The position numbers were made by a program, and so were the translations under genes. This document shows, piece after piece, positions 25,059 through 36,756 of a DNA stretch of 64,000 nt (its first letter is position 1; each line of letters starts with the position of its first letter). The notes beneath the pieces are model-generated. The model saw only the letters and a list, made by a program, of their open reading frames with translations, was not told the origin of the DNA and ran no database searches. Source of the DNA: Falsiroseomonas bella (GTDB lineage Bacteria > Pseudomonadota > Alphaproteobacteria > Acetobacterales > Acetobacteraceae); NCBI RefSeq assembly GCF_003173615.1, contig NZ_QGNA01000001.1, positions 62,001 through 126,000 on the forward strand. The letters are read 5' to 3'.

Positions 25059-25871
25059 ATGAACCTCCCCTTCCTGTCGCGCCCGCCGCGGGTCGCGCTG
25101 CTCCGCCTCTCGGGCCTCATCGCCGCGCGCACCGGCGGCTTCACGCCCTCCGGCATCTCCGCCGCCTCCATGGCGCCGCTGATCAGGCGCGCCTTCGCGC
25201 TGCGGCACCTGGCGGGCGTCGTGCTGGTCGTGAACTCGCCGGGTGGCTCCCCGGTGCAGTCGAGCCTGGTCGCGCAGCGCATCCGCCGCCTGGCGGAGGA
25301 GAAGAAGGTGCCGGTGATCGCCTGCGTCGAGGATGCGGCCGCCTCGGGCGGCTACTGGCTGGCCTGCGCGGCGGACGAGATCGTGGCCGACCCTGCCTCC
25401 ATCCTTGGCTCCATCGGGGTGATCAGCGCCGGCTTCGGCCTGTCGGACACGCTGTCGCGCTGGGGCGTGGAGCGCCGCCTGCACACTGCCGGGGCGGAAA
25501 AGAGCTTCATGGACCCGTTCCGCCCGGAACGGCCCGAGGATGTGGCGCGCCTGCGCGACCTGCTGGATGAGTTGCACGAGACCTTCAAGGACTGGGTCCG
25601 CGCCCGCCGCGGACCCAAGCTGAAGGCGCCAGAGGAGGAGCTCTTCACCGGCCGGTTCTGGACCGGGAAGCAGGCCGTGGCGCTCGGCCTCGCGGACCGT
25701 CTCGGCGAGGCTTCCGGTGAGATCAAGGCGCGCTTCGGCGAGAAGGCGAAGGTCGTCCCGATCGGCGCCCGCCGCCCGCCCTGGCCGGTGCGGCTTCTGC
25801 CGGGCCTCTCGGCGGATGCGCTGCTCGCCGCGGCCGAGGAACGCGCGGCCTGGGCTCGGCTGGGGCTCTGA
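25059..25871 (+). CDS. S49-family serine peptidase (SppA/SohB-like)
   Basis: 270 residues from the ATG at 25059. Single S49 domain: VVLVVNSPGGSPVQS at 54-68, catalytic Ser96 in DAAASGGYW, general-base Lys148 in AEKSFMDPFRPE, the classic Ser-Lys dyad arrangement. No N-terminal signal anchor is evident, unlike most SppA, so it may be cytoplasmic or peripheral to the inner membrane. Family role: degrading cleaved signal peptides or membrane proteins. Confidence 0.88.
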   Translation: MNLPFLSRPPRVALLRLSGLIAARTGGFTPSGISAASMAPLIRRAFALRHLAGVVLVVNSPGGSPVQSSLVAQRIRRLAEEKKVPVIACVEDAAASGGYWLACAADEIVADPASILGSIGVISAGFGLSDTLSRWGVERRLHTAGAEKSFMDPFRPERPEDVARLRDLLDELHETFKDWVRARRGPKLKAPEEELFTGRFWTGKQAVALGLADRLGEASGEIKARFGEKAKVVPIGARRPPWPVRLLPGLSADALLAAAEERAAWARLGL

Positions 25872-26032
25872 ACGCCGCCCCGGCCGATCCGGCGGGTCAT
25901 CTCCGGCGCCCAGCATCAAGATCCGGTGATGCCCTCCGGGCGCGATGCGGGTGGGTTTCCGGCGAGTGCTAGGTTCGGGGCCGGCCACGGGCCGTTCCGG
26001 CCTCCGCCGCCGCGACACGGGAGTGTGCTCGG

Positions 26033-27355
26033 ATGCTCCGCGATGCGCAGGATCACGCCGTGTCGGGCGCGACAAGCGATGCTCTTGCACCCTATGAGGC
26101 CGCCGTCCGCTCCCTTGCGCTGATGCATGGCGACCCGGTCGCGCGCTTCGACGCCGCGATCGCCGCCGCGCCGGACTTCGCCATGGCGCGCATCGGCAAG
26201 GCCTGGGCCATGGTGCTGCCCAACGACCCCGTCACGCGCGCCATGGCGGAAGCGCTGCTCGATACGATCCGGCCCCTCCGCCTGCTGCCGCGCGAGGAAG
26301 CGCATCTGGCGGCGCTCAGCCGCGCCGTGGACCGATCCCGCGGTGCTGCCGTGGACATCCTCGAGCGCCACCTGATGGCCTTCCCGCGCGACCTGCTGGG
26401 CCACACCATCGCTGTCATGCTCGACGTCTATCTCGGGCGCCTGTCGCGGGTCGCTGCGCGCATCGCGCGCGCCCTGCCCCTCTGGTCACGGGAGATGGAC
26501 GGCTACGGCTCGATGCTCGCCTTCCATGCCTTCGGCCTGGAGGAAGCGGGCGACTACGCGCGGGCCGAGGAGGAATCGCGGCAGGCCGCGGAGCTCGAGC
26601 CGCTGGGCTTCTTCCCGCATCACACCGTCGCCCATGTCATGGAGATGACCGGCCGGCCCGAATCCGGCCTCGGCTGGATGGCGACCCGCGAAGCGTTGTG
26701 GGCCTCGCCCGAGCATGGCTACCAGCTCCATCTCTGGTGGCATCGCGCCCTGTTCCATCTCGAGCTCGGCCAGAATGCGGAGGCGCTCGCGATCTGCGAC
26801 GGGCCTGTCATGCGCACCCAGCGCCGCCTCGCCTCCCATCTCGCCAACACGACCTCGCTGCTCTGGCGGCTGCAGATCGCCGGCTGCGACGGCGGGGCGC
26901 GCTGGGCAGAGCTGGCGGCGCTGTGGGAGGGGCACGCAGACGGCACGGCGGTCCCGTTCACCGACATTCATGCGGCCATGGCCGAGCTCGCATCCGGCCA
27001 GGAGGGACGCTGCGAGGCGCGCCTCGTCGCCATGCGGCAGGTCGCGGCCGGCGATGGCGAGATGGCGCATTCCTACCGCAAGGTCGCGGTTCCGGTGGTC
27101 GAGGCGCTCTCCGCCTTCCATCGCGGCGCCCATGCGGAAGCGGTGGAGCGCCTGCTGCCCGCGCGCGGCGACCTGTGGCTGATGGGCGGCAGCCACGCGC
27201 AACGCGACGTGATCGAGTGGACGCTGACGGAGGCCGCGATCCGGGCGGGCTTGCACGACGTGGCGCTCGCCCTGGCGCATGAGCGGCTCGCGAACCGCCC
27301 GCGCAGCATTCCGAACCGCCGCTGGCTGCAGGCCGCCCAGCCCGTCGCGCACTGA
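26033..27355 (+). CDS. tetratricopeptide-repeat protein, TTC38-like
   Basis: 440 residues, all-helical, no signal peptide. GGGAG lies about 10 bases before the ATG. Repeating helical pairs with AEEESRQAAELEP and the HHTVAHVMEMTGRPESGL segment resemble the tetratricopeptide repeat protein 38 family, which is widespread in bacteria and animals without an assigned biochemical role. Alone on the plus strand, convergent with the small cupin gene. Confidence 0.75.
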   Translation: MLRDAQDHAVSGATSDALAPYEAAVRSLALMHGDPVARFDAAIAAAPDFAMARIGKAWAMVLPNDPVTRAMAEALLDTIRPLRLLPREEAHLAALSRAVDRSRGAAVDILERHLMAFPRDLLGHTIAVMLDVYLGRLSRVAARIARALPLWSREMDGYGSMLAFHAFGLEEAGDYARAEEESRQAAELEPLGFFPHHTVAHVMEMTGRPESGLGWMATREALWASPEHGYQLHLWWHRALFHLELGQNAEALAICDGPVMRTQRRLASHLANTTSLLWRLQIAGCDGGARWAELAALWEGHADGTAVPFTDIHAAMAELASGQEGRCEARLVAMRQVAAGDGEMAHSYRKVAVPVVEALSAFHRGAHAEAVERLLPARGDLWLMGGSHAQRDVIEWTLTEAAIRAGLHDVALALAHERLANRPRSIPNRRWLQAAQPVAH

Positions 27356-27369
27356 CGCGCGCCGGCCCG

Positions 27370-27660
27370 TCACGCGGCGGCAGTCGCCTGTCGCGGCCGC
27401 CGCCCGACGAGATAGGTCGCGCCCTGCGGCCCGACGGCCTCGGCATGCGGGATGTTCGCCGCCAGCTCGAAGCAGTCCCCCACGCCGTAGCGCCGGCTCT
27501 CGCCCTCGCAGGTCAGGATGAGCTCGCCGTCCAGGATCAGCAGGCGCGCGTCGAAGGGATGGGTGTGCTCCGGCGCCGTCTGGCCCGGCTCCATCCGGCG
27601 GTCCAGCGGGCCGGCATAACCATCGGCCCGAAGCCCGGCCTCCCAGGTCGCGCGATCCAT
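27370..27660 (-). CDS. small cupin-domain protein
   Basis: 96 residues from the ATG at 27660, chosen because AGGAGG lies 9 bases upstream; a GTG at 27678 is the alternative. Compact cupin with PEHTHPFDARLLILDGEL (metal-binding His-x-His) and a second-motif His in NIPHAEAVG. Its ribosome site lies over the stop of the M20 peptidase gene, so the three genes NTF2-like, M20 and cupin form one tightly packed unit. Function unknown. Confidence 0.8.
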   Translation of the reverse strand: MDRATWEAGLRADGYAGPLDRRMEPGQTAPEHTHPFDARLLILDGELILTCEGESRRYGVGDCFELAANIPHAEAVGPQGATYLVGRRPRQATAAA

Positions 27661-27674
27661 CCGATCATCCCTCC

Positions 27675-28808
27675 TCACAGTCCAGCCACGCCGGGGCCCA
27701 GCGTCTCGAACAGTCGCGCCAGCAAGCGCGTGCGGGGCACCAGGCAGGCCAGCTCGATGTATTCCTCGCGCGTGTGCGGGCCGCCGCCGATCGCGCCGAG
27801 CCCGTCCAGCGTCGGCACGCCGAGCGCGCCGGTGAAGTTGCCGTCGCTGCCACCGCCCGCCACGCGCTCCCCGGCGGAGGGCAGCCCCGTCTCGACCGCC
27901 AGCGCCGCGGCGTGGTCATAGAGCGCCTGGATCGCAGGCGTCTTCGTGTAGGGCGGCCGCCCCAGCCCCTCCGTCACCTCGGTCCGCACATCCGCGTCGT
28001 GGCACGGCAAGGCATGGACGGCGTCGCGCAGCTCCCGCGCTTCCGCTTCCGTCGGCACCAGCGCGTAGCAGATGGCGCGGCATTCGGCGGGGACCATGTT
28101 CTCATGCGTGCCGCCCTGCACCAGGCCGATGTTCACGCAGAAATTCCGCGCATGGTCGGTCAGCGCCTCCAGCGCCAGGATGTGATGCGCCATCTCCCGC
28201 ACGGCGCTGCGCCCCTCGGCGTGATAGGCGCCGGCATGGGCCGGGCGCCCGAGCGTGCGCAGGTGCCAGCGGGCGATACCATGGCGGGCCACCGTGAACT
28301 TGCCGCCTTCGCCGGAGGGTTCCACGACCAGCACGGCGCGGTGTTTCCGTGCCTCGGCCTCGATGGCGGTGCGGGAGGTCGGGCTGCCGACCTCCTCGTC
28401 CGGGATCATCATGACGGTGACCGGCGTCCGCGGGCGGCGGCCTTGCGCGTGCAGGTGGCGCAGCGCCTCCAGCGCCATCGCGTCGCCGCCCTTCATGTCG
28501 TAGATCCCCGGGCCATAGGCGCGCTCGCCCGCCACCCGAAAACCGAAGCTGCCGCGCTGATGCACCGTGTCCATATGGCCGAGCAGCAGCAGCCCCGGCC
28601 CTGTCTCCGCGCCCGGGACGCGGCCGATCAGGATGTCCCCGAAGCCGCCCCGGCCGGGGGTGCGCTCGATGGCCGAGCCGAGACCGCGCAGCAGGCCCTC
28701 CGCATGGTCCGCCAAGCGGTTCACCCCGGCGACGTCATTGGTGGGGCTCTCGATCTCCACCCAGGCCCGGACCGCCGCCAGCAGCGCCCCGGTCGTCAGC
28801 GCCGTCAC
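27675..28808 (-). CDS. M20-family metallopeptidase (glutamate carboxypeptidase-like)
   Basis: 377 residues, GTG start overlapping the upstream gene's stop as GTGA. Metal ligands: His78 in LLLLGHMDT, bridging Asp104 in GIYDMKGG, Glu138/Glu139 in IPDEEVGS, then VEPSGEGG; a dimerisation domain lies between about 175 and 285. The closest named types are carboxypeptidase G2 and ArgE/DapE-like deacylases. No signal peptide, so cytoplasmic hydrolysis of an N-acyl amino acid or peptide is likely. Confidence 0.87.
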   Translation of the reverse strand: MTALTTGALLAAVRAWVEIESPTNDVAGVNRLADHAEGLLRGLGSAIERTPGRGGFGDILIGRVPGAETGPGLLLLGHMDTVHQRGSFGFRVAGERAYGPGIYDMKGGDAMALEALRHLHAQGRRPRTPVTVMMIPDEEVGSPTSRTAIEAEARKHRAVLVVEPSGEGGKFTVARHGIARWHLRTLGRPAHAGAYHAEGRSAVREMAHHILALEALTDHARNFCVNIGLVQGGTHENMVPAECRAICYALVPTEAEARELRDAVHALPCHDADVRTEVTEGLGRPPYTKTPAIQALYDHAAALAVETGLPSAGERVAGGGSDGNFTGALGVPTLDGLGAIGGGPHTREEYIELACLVPRTRLLARLFETLGPGVAGL

Positions 28809-29227
28809 GCCGAGACCTGCGCGATCCAGTCCTGCAGGTTGTAGTAGGTCGTCACCCGCGCAATCTTCCCGTCCGCAATGGCCAGGAAGGCGCCGGCCGG
28901 CAGGCGATAGGCCTGGCCCCGGGCCTCCGGCAGGCCGGGCTCGGTGCGGAGGTATCTTCCCACGACCACGAATTCCGCCGCGGCGCGGGTGCCCGTGGCA
29001 TCCGCCATGACCACGATGTCCTCCAGCCGCTCCTCATAAGCGGCGTCCATCTGGGCCATGAAGGCGCGGAAGGCCGGCAGCCCGATCCGCCGCCCGCCCT
29101 GGTTCACGTCATGCGCCACATCCGCGGCCAGCAGGGCGCACATTGCCGCCCGGTCGCCTGCATTGAAGGCGGCGTAATAGGCGCCAACCAGCGCCTCGGC
29201 GGCCGCGCGCGGCGTCGTTTCGGTCAT
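28805..29227 (-). CDS. SnoaL/NTF2-like protein (ketosteroid-isomerase fold)
   Basis: 140 residues from ATG 29227 (an ATG at 29230 is also possible; GGAGGG lies 3-6 bases upstream). The sequence [31 protein letters not shown], read in parts, and the terminal [21 protein letters not shown] ending are typical of the SnoaL polyketide-cyclase-like group in which catalytic or binding residues line a cone-shaped pocket. First gene of the operon with an M20 peptidase and a cupin. Divergent from glyQ with about 57 bases between starts. Confidence 0.8.
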   Translation of the reverse strand: MTETTPRAAAEALVGAYYAAFNAGDRAAMCALLAADVAHDVNQGGRRIGLPAFRAFMAQMDAAYEERLEDIVVMADATGTRAAAEFVVVGRYLRTEPGLPEARGQAYRLPAGAFLAIADGKIARVTTYYNLQDWIAQVSA

Positions 29228-29284
29228 CATGCCCTCCCGGCGCAGTTGGCCCTTGGCCCCGGCTGGTCTATTCCGCGCCCCGAG

Positions 29285-30151
29285 ATGCCCGAAAAGCCCC
29301 CCTCCTTCCAGGACATGATCCTGCGCCTCCATCGCTTCTGGGGCGAGCAGGGTTGCCTGATCCTGCAGCCCTACGACATGGAGGTCGGCGCCGGCACCTT
29401 CCACCCGGCGACCACGCTGCGCGCGCTCGGCCCGAAGCCCTGGAACGCCGCCTATGTGCAGCCCAGCCGCCGCCCCGCGGACGGCCGCTACGGCGAGAAC
29501 CCGAACCGGCTGCAGCACTACTACCAGTACCAGGTCATCCTGAAGCCGAGCCCGCCCGACCCGCAGCGCCTGCTGATCGAGAGCTACCGCGCGCTCGGCA
29601 TCGACCCGATGCTGCACGACATCCGCTTCGTCGAGGACGATTGGGAAAGCCCGACGCTCGGCGCCTGGGGGCTGGGCTGGGAAGTGTGGTGCGACGGGAT
29701 GGAGGTGACGCAGTTCACCTATTTCCAGCAGGTCGGCGGCATCCCCTGCGAGGTGCCGAGCTGCGAGCTGACCTATGGCCTCGAGCGGCTGGCGATGTAC
29801 ATCCAGGGCGTCGAGAACGTCTACGACCTGGATTTCAACGGCCGCGGCGTAACCTATGGCGACGTCTTCAAGCGCGCCGAGGTGGAATACTCGCACCACA
29901 ACTTCGAGGCCGCGGACACCGCGATGCTGTTCCAGCACTTCGCCGACGCCGAGAAGGAATGCACCGCCCTGGTGGAGCGCGGCCTGGCGTTGCCGGCCTA
30001 TGACCAGTGCATCAAGGCGAGCCACCGCTTCAACCTGCTGGATGCGCGCGGCGCGATCAGCGTGGCCGAGCGGCAGGCCTATATCGGGCGCGTGCGGAAC
30101 CTGGCGAAGCGCTGCTGTGAGGCCTGGCTGGCGGGGGAGAAGGCCGCGTGA
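29285..30151 (+). CDS. glyQ: glycyl-tRNA synthetase alpha subunit
   Basis: 288 residues, near-invariant family sequence: [40 protein letters not shown] read in parts, and [10 protein letters not shown]. It forms the catalytic half of the alpha2beta2 bacterial GlyRS that charges tRNA-Gly. In most genomes glyS follows immediately; here a vapBC pair of about 730 bases separates them. The start at 29285 matches the family's N-terminus. Confidence 0.96.
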   Translation: MPEKPPSFQDMILRLHRFWGEQGCLILQPYDMEVGAGTFHPATTLRALGPKPWNAAYVQPSRRPADGRYGENPNRLQHYYQYQVILKPSPPDPQRLLIESYRALGIDPMLHDIRFVEDDWESPTLGAWGLGWEVWCDGMEVTQFTYFQQVGGIPCEVPSCELTYGLERLAMYIQGVENVYDLDFNGRGVTYGDVFKRAEVEYSHHNFEAADTAMLFQHFADAEKECTALVERGLALPAYDQCIKASHRFNLLDARGAISVAERQAYIGRVRNLAKRCCEAWLAGEKAA

Positions 30152-30168
30152 GCTTGCCGGGCGGGGCC

Positions 30169-30200
30169 CTTTCTACCATATGCCACGCGCTTTCTACCAT
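30169..30200 (+). promoter_or_regulatory. candidate operator: 11-bp direct repeats spaced 21 bp
   Basis: CTTTCTACCAT occurs at 30169-30179 and again at 30190-30200, exactly 21 bases apart (two helical turns), ending 9 bases before the vapB ATG. The placement on one DNA face suits cooperative binding of an antitoxin dimer. An extra promoter could lie here. Function inferred. Confidence 0.55.
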
Positions 30201-30209
30201 GAGGGCGCC

Positions 30210-30491
30210 ATGGGCCAGTTGAACATCAAGAGCGACCGTGCGGACGAACTCGTCACCCGCTTGGTGGCGCTGACCGGCGAGAGCAAGACCCAGGCGGTGG
30301 TGACCGCACTGCGGGAACGGCTGGCGCGGGTCGAGCAGGAAAAGGGCGCAAGGCCGGGCCGGCATCCCGACTATGAGAAGCGGTTGAAGATTATCCGCGA
30401 GGCTGCCGACGCGATCAGTGCGATGATCCCACCGCATCTGCGGACCAGCGACCACTCCGATCTCTATGACGAGAACGGATTGCCCAAGTGA
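30210..30491 (+). CDS. vapB: VapB-type antitoxin (PSK/Rv0623-like transcription factor)
   Basis: 93 residues from ATG 30210. MGQLNIKSDRADELVTRLV and GESKTQAVVTALRERLARVE match the PSK-type antitoxin family (PF07704), with an N-terminal DNA-binding part and a C-terminal toxin-binding tail ending DLYDENGLPK. Partner toxin starts at an overlapping GTGA. Unrelated in sequence to the vapB at 5951-6142, so the two modules are independent acquisitions. Confidence 0.9.
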   Translation: MGQLNIKSDRADELVTRLVALTGESKTQAVVTALRERLARVEQEKGARPGRHPDYEKRLKIIREAADAISAMIPPHLRTSDHSDLYDENGLPK

Positions 30492-30877
30492 TCCTGGACA
30501 CTTCGGCCATTGTCGCCATCGTCTCGCGCGAGCCTGACGCCGCGCGCTTCGAGCACGAACTGGCCGGCGCCGAGACCGTACAGCTTTCGGCCGCGACGTT
30601 GCTGGAGGCGACGATGGTCGTCGAAGGCCGCGGCGGGCCAAGGGCCGAGGCGCGACTTGCGCGCCTGCTCGGCGACCTGGCCGCAGAGGTCTGCCCAGTG
30701 ACCCAGCAGACCGTCCGGATCGCACAGGCCGGCTGGCGCCGCTTCGGCAAGGGGCGGCACAAGGCCGGCCTCAATTTCGGCGATTGTTTCGCCTATGCGC
30801 TCGCGATCGAGCGTGACGAGCCGCTGCTGTTCAAGGGCGACGACTTCGCCCAGACCGATGTGAAAAGGGCGCTGTAG
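30488..30877 (+). CDS. vapC: VapC-type PIN-domain ribonuclease toxin
   Basis: 129 residues, GTG start overlapping the antitoxin stop. PIN catalytic acids at Asp4 (MILDTSAIVAI), Glu40 (LLEATMV), Asp99 (NFGDCFAYALA) and Asp118 (FKGDDFAQTDV). It belongs to the VapC group paired with PSK-type antitoxins. The stop is 3 bases before glyS, which makes glyS translation and probably transcription dependent on passage through the toxin gene. Confidence 0.93.
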   Translation: MILDTSAIVAIVSREPDAARFEHELAGAETVQLSAATLLEATMVVEGRGGPRAEARLARLLGDLAAEVCPVTQQTVRIAQAGWRRFGKGRHKAGLNFGDCFAYALAIERDEPLLFKGDDFAQTDVKRAL

Positions 30878-30880
30878 CGC

Positions 30881-33031
30881 ATGCCCGAACTCCTGCTCGA
30901 ACTGTTCAGCGAGGAAATCCCCGCGCGCATGCAGGCGCGCGGCGCCGAGGATCTTTCGCGCGTTGTCGCGGCGGCGCTGGCGCCGGTGATGCTGGGCGCG
31001 CCGCGCGCCTTCCACGGACCGCGCCGCATCGCTGTGACGGCGACGCTCCGTGCCGAGGTCACGACCGAGGGCAAGGAGGAACGCGGGCCGCGGGTGAGCG
31101 CGCCGGAACCGGCGCTCGCCGGCTTCCTCAAGAAGCATGGCGCGGAGAGGTCGGCGCTGGTGGAGCGCAACGGCTTCTGGGTGCTCGACAAGCCCGGCGA
31201 GACGCTCGCGGCACGCGACCTCATCGCGCGCGAGATGCCGAAGCTGATCCGCGGCTTCGCTTGGCCGAAATCCATGCGCTGGGGAACGGGCGGCAGCCTC
31301 ACCTGGGTGCGCCCCCTGCAGCGCATCCTCTGCCTGCTGGATGGCGACGTCGTGCCCTTCGACCTCCGGCAGGGCGAAGACGACGCGCATGGGCTGCGCA
31401 GCGCGAACCTGACGGAAGGCCACCGCGTGATGGCGCCGGGAGAGGTTTCCGTCTTCTCCTTCGCCAGCTACGAGGCCGAGCTGCGCCACCGCCGCGTCGT
31501 GCTCGACGCCGCCGAGCGCATGCAGATCATCGAGGATGGGCTGAACGCGCTGGCCGCCGCGCAAGGCGTGCGCGTGGTGCCGGATCGCGGCCTGCTGGAG
31601 GAAGTGTCGGGCCTGGTGGAATGGCCTGTGCCGCTGCTCGGCCGCATCGACGACGCCTTCATGGACCTGCCGCCGGAGCTGATGCGCACCACGATGCGCG
31701 TCAACCAGCGCTACTTCGCGATGGTGAAGCCGGACGGCTCCGCCGCGCCCTTCTTCGGCGTGGTCGCGAACATCGCCGCCAACGATGGCGGCGGGGCGCT
31801 GGTCGCCGGCAACGAACGCGTGCTGCGCGCGCGCCTTTCCGACGCGCGCTTCTTCTGGGACCAGGACCGCAAGCAGAAGCTGGAGGATTTCCTCCCGAAG
31901 CTCGACGAGGTCGTGTTCCACGCGAAGCTCGGCACGCAGGGCCAGCGCGTGGCGCGTCTGGAGCGCCTGGCGCGTTGGCTTGCCCCGCATGTCGGTGCGG
32001 ACGCGAACCTCGCCGCACGCGCGGCGCAGCTTGCCAAGGCGGACCTTGCCTCCGGCATGGTGGGCGAGTTCCCCGAGCTGCAGGGCGTGATGGGCCGCTA
32101 CTACGCGCGCGCTGGCGGCGAGGATGCCTGCGTGGCGGACGCGATCGGCACGCAGTATCGCCCGCTCGGCCCCGGCGATGCGGTGCCCGCCGAACCCACC
32201 GCGATCGCCGTCGCGCTGGCCGACAAGCTCGACACGCTCGCCGGCTTCTTCGCGGCCGATGAGCGCCCGACCGGCAGCGGCGATCCTTTTGCGCTGCGCC
32301 GCGCGGCGCTCGGCATCATCCGCATCATCCGCGAGAACGGCCTGCGCCTGCGCCTCGCCGGCGCCTTCGCCGAGGCCTTCTTCGGCTTCCCGCAGGCGGT
32401 CGGCGTCTCCCCGGCGCCGGAATTCGGCATGGCGGTCGCGCAGGAGAAGCTGAACGCCGGCTGGAGGCCGCCGGCCGACAGCGCGCATCCGCCGATGGTC
32501 TCGGCCTTCGCGGCCGGCCTGGTGGACTTCCTCGCCGAGCGCCTCCGCGTGCAGCTCCGCGCCGAGGGCGCGCGGCACGATGTCGTCGCCGCAGCCTTCA
32601 CCGCCGGCGAGGATGATCTGCTGCGCCTGCTCGCCCGCGCCGACGCACTGAAGGATCTGGTCGAGTCCGACACGGGCCGTAACCTCCTGGCCGCCTACAA
32701 GCGGGCAGCGAATATCCTGCGCATCGAGGAGAAGAAGGACGGCCCCCACACCGGCGCGGTGGACGCCGCCCTGCTGGCACTGCCCGAGGAACAGGCCCTC
32801 GCCGCCGCCCTCGATGCCGCCGAACCCGCCGCGAAGACGGCCCTGGCGGACGAAAAATACCCCGAGGCGATGGCAGCGCTTGCCGCGCTGCGCGGGCCGG
32901 TGGACGCCTTCTTCGACCGGGTGACGGTCAACGCACCCGAAAAGGAACTCCGGCAGAACCGTCTGCGCTTGCTCAACCGGCTGCGAAGCGCCATGGACGC
33001 CGTGGCCGACTTCTCGAAACTCGAGGGCTAG
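30881..33031 (+). CDS. glyS: glycyl-tRNA synthetase beta subunit
   Basis: 716 residues, full length for GlyS. N-terminal LLLELFSEEIPARMQARGAEDL read in parts, central MRWGTGGSLTWVRPLQRI, RTTMRVNQRYFAMV and the HD-like plus anticodon-binding C-terminal regions are all recognisable. The beta subunit binds tRNA-Gly for the alpha2beta2 enzyme. It begins 3 bases after the inserted vapC. A C11 tract lies between its stop and ppdK. Confidence 0.96.
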   Translation: MPELLLELFSEEIPARMQARGAEDLSRVVAAALAPVMLGAPRAFHGPRRIAVTATLRAEVTTEGKEERGPRVSAPEPALAGFLKKHGAERSALVERNGFWVLDKPGETLAARDLIAREMPKLIRGFAWPKSMRWGTGGSLTWVRPLQRILCLLDGDVVPFDLRQGEDDAHGLRSANLTEGHRVMAPGEVSVFSFASYEAELRHRRVVLDAAERMQIIEDGLNALAAAQGVRVVPDRGLLEEVSGLVEWPVPLLGRIDDAFMDLPPELMRTTMRVNQRYFAMVKPDGSAAPFFGVVANIAANDGGGALVAGNERVLRARLSDARFFWDQDRKQKLEDFLPKLDEVVFHAKLGTQGQRVARLERLARWLAPHVGADANLAARAAQLAKADLASGMVGEFPELQGVMGRYYARAGGEDACVADAIGTQYRPLGPGDAVPAEPTAIAVALADKLDTLAGFFAADERPTGSGDPFALRRAALGIIRIIRENGLRLRLAGAFAEAFFGFPQAVGVSPAPEFGMAVAQEKLNAGWRPPADSAHPPMVSAFAAGLVDFLAERLRVQLRAEGARHDVVAAAFTAGEDDLLRLLARADALKDLVESDTGRNLLAAYKRAANILRIEEKKDGPHTGAVDAALLALPEEQALAAALDAAEPAAKTALADEKYPEAMAALAALRGPVDAFFDRVTVNAPEKELRQNRLRLLNRLRSAMDAVADFSKLEG

Positions 33032-33098
33032 TCCAGGCCCCGCCCCGCCCCCCCCCCCGCCCGGGGGAGAGGGAGACGTTCATCAGGAGACGCGCTGC

Positions 33099-35768
<2,670 letters not shown>

Positions 35769-35787
35769 GGCCTCGCGTGCCGGCCAC

Positions 35788-35975
35788 GGGGAGGGCTCTG
35801 CCCTCCCCGCACCCCTCCCGCCAGGAGGCAGTGGCCTCCTGGACCTCGATCAGTTCAACGCCGAAGGCGGAGGGGGCACTTCGGCCCCCTCCGCCTTCGG
35901 CGTTTGACTCATGGGTTCCAAGGGTCCTCTGCCCCTTGGCGGGGGGTGCAGGGGGGCGGCGCCCCCCTGCGGCCG
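35788..35975. repeat. composite inverted-repeat element with strong hairpins after ppdK
   Basis: Centre: a perfect palindrome with 20-base arms (35857-35876 and 35885-35904, loop CACTTCGG), followed by TTT, able to act as a terminator. Left of it CCAGGAGGC-AGTG-GCCTCCTGG (35821-35842); right of it GCAGGGGGGC-GGC-GCCCCCCTGC (35948-35970). The left flank, read forward, and the right flank, read on the minus strand, are diverged copies of one repeat (GCACCCCTCCCGCCAGGAGG versus GCACCCCCCGCCAAGGGG). The whole is an inverted pair of dispersed-repeat units. Confidence 0.8.
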
Positions 35976-35982
35976 CACGGCG

Positions 35983-36756
35983 ATGACCGCACCGCGCCTC
36001 TCCGCCCTCGTCGTCGCGCGCAACGAGGAGGCGCGGTTGCCGGATTGTCTGGCGTCCTGTGCCTTCGCGGATGAGGTGGTGGTGGTGCTGGATCGCAGCA
36101 CGGACCGCAGTGCGGCGATCGCGCGGGAGCGTGGCGCGCAGGTGGTCGAGGGCGCGTGGGAGCTGGAGGGCGCGCGTCGCAATACGGGGCTCGATGCCTG
36201 CAGCGGCGACTGGGTGCTGGAGGTGGATGCGGATGAGCGTGTCTCGCCCGATCTCGCCGCGGCGGTGCGCGCGACCATCGCGACGTCGTCGCATGCCTGG
36301 CACCAGGTGCCAGTGGACAATTATGTCGGCGAGCGGCTGGTGCGGTATGGCTGGGCTGGCAGTTTCGGCACCACCTCCGTGCCGCGGCTTTCGCGCAAGG
36401 GCGCCAAGCGCTGGCGCGCGCAGCGCGTGCATCCCGGGCTGGACTGGACGGGGCAGGAGGGCCCGAGGATCACGCAGGGCGCGCTGATCCACCTGGTGGA
36501 CCGCGACGTCTCCGACATGCTGCGCCGGCTCGACAAGTATTCCAGCGCGAAGGCGGCGGACCTGCTGGCGAGCGGGGATATCGGCACGCTGGCGGGCAAT
36601 CTGCGCCGCTTCGTCAGCCGCGCCTTCAAGAGCTATGTCTCGCGCAAGGGCTACCGCGAGGGCGCGATGGGCGTGCTGCTGGCCTTCTGCACCGGCGCCT
36701 TCCCGCTGCTGTCCCATTTGAAGGCGCGGATCGAGCCGGAGAGGCACGGGCGGTGA
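35983..36756 (+). CDS. family 2 glycosyltransferase (WaaE/KdtX-like)
   Basis: 257 residues from ATG 35983. GT-A fold with LSALVVARNEEARLPDCL at the N-terminus and the DxD-type VDADERVS at about 87-94. The layout, with the SFGTTSVPRLSRKG and YSSAKAADLL segments, matches the LPS core beta-glucosyltransferases of the WaaE type. Start of a surface-glycan cluster; its stop overlaps the ligase start (GTGA). Confidence 0.87.
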   Translation: MTAPRLSALVVARNEEARLPDCLASCAFADEVVVVLDRSTDRSAAIARERGAQVVEGAWELEGARRNTGLDACSGDWVLEVDADERVSPDLAAAVRATIATSSHAWHQVPVDNYVGERLVRYGWAGSFGTTSVPRLSRKGAKRWRAQRVHPGLDWTGQEGPRITQGALIHLVDRDVSDMLRRLDKYSSAKAADLLASGDIGTLAGNLRRFVSRAFKSYVSRKGYREGAMGVLLAFCTGAFPLLSHLKARIEPERHGR

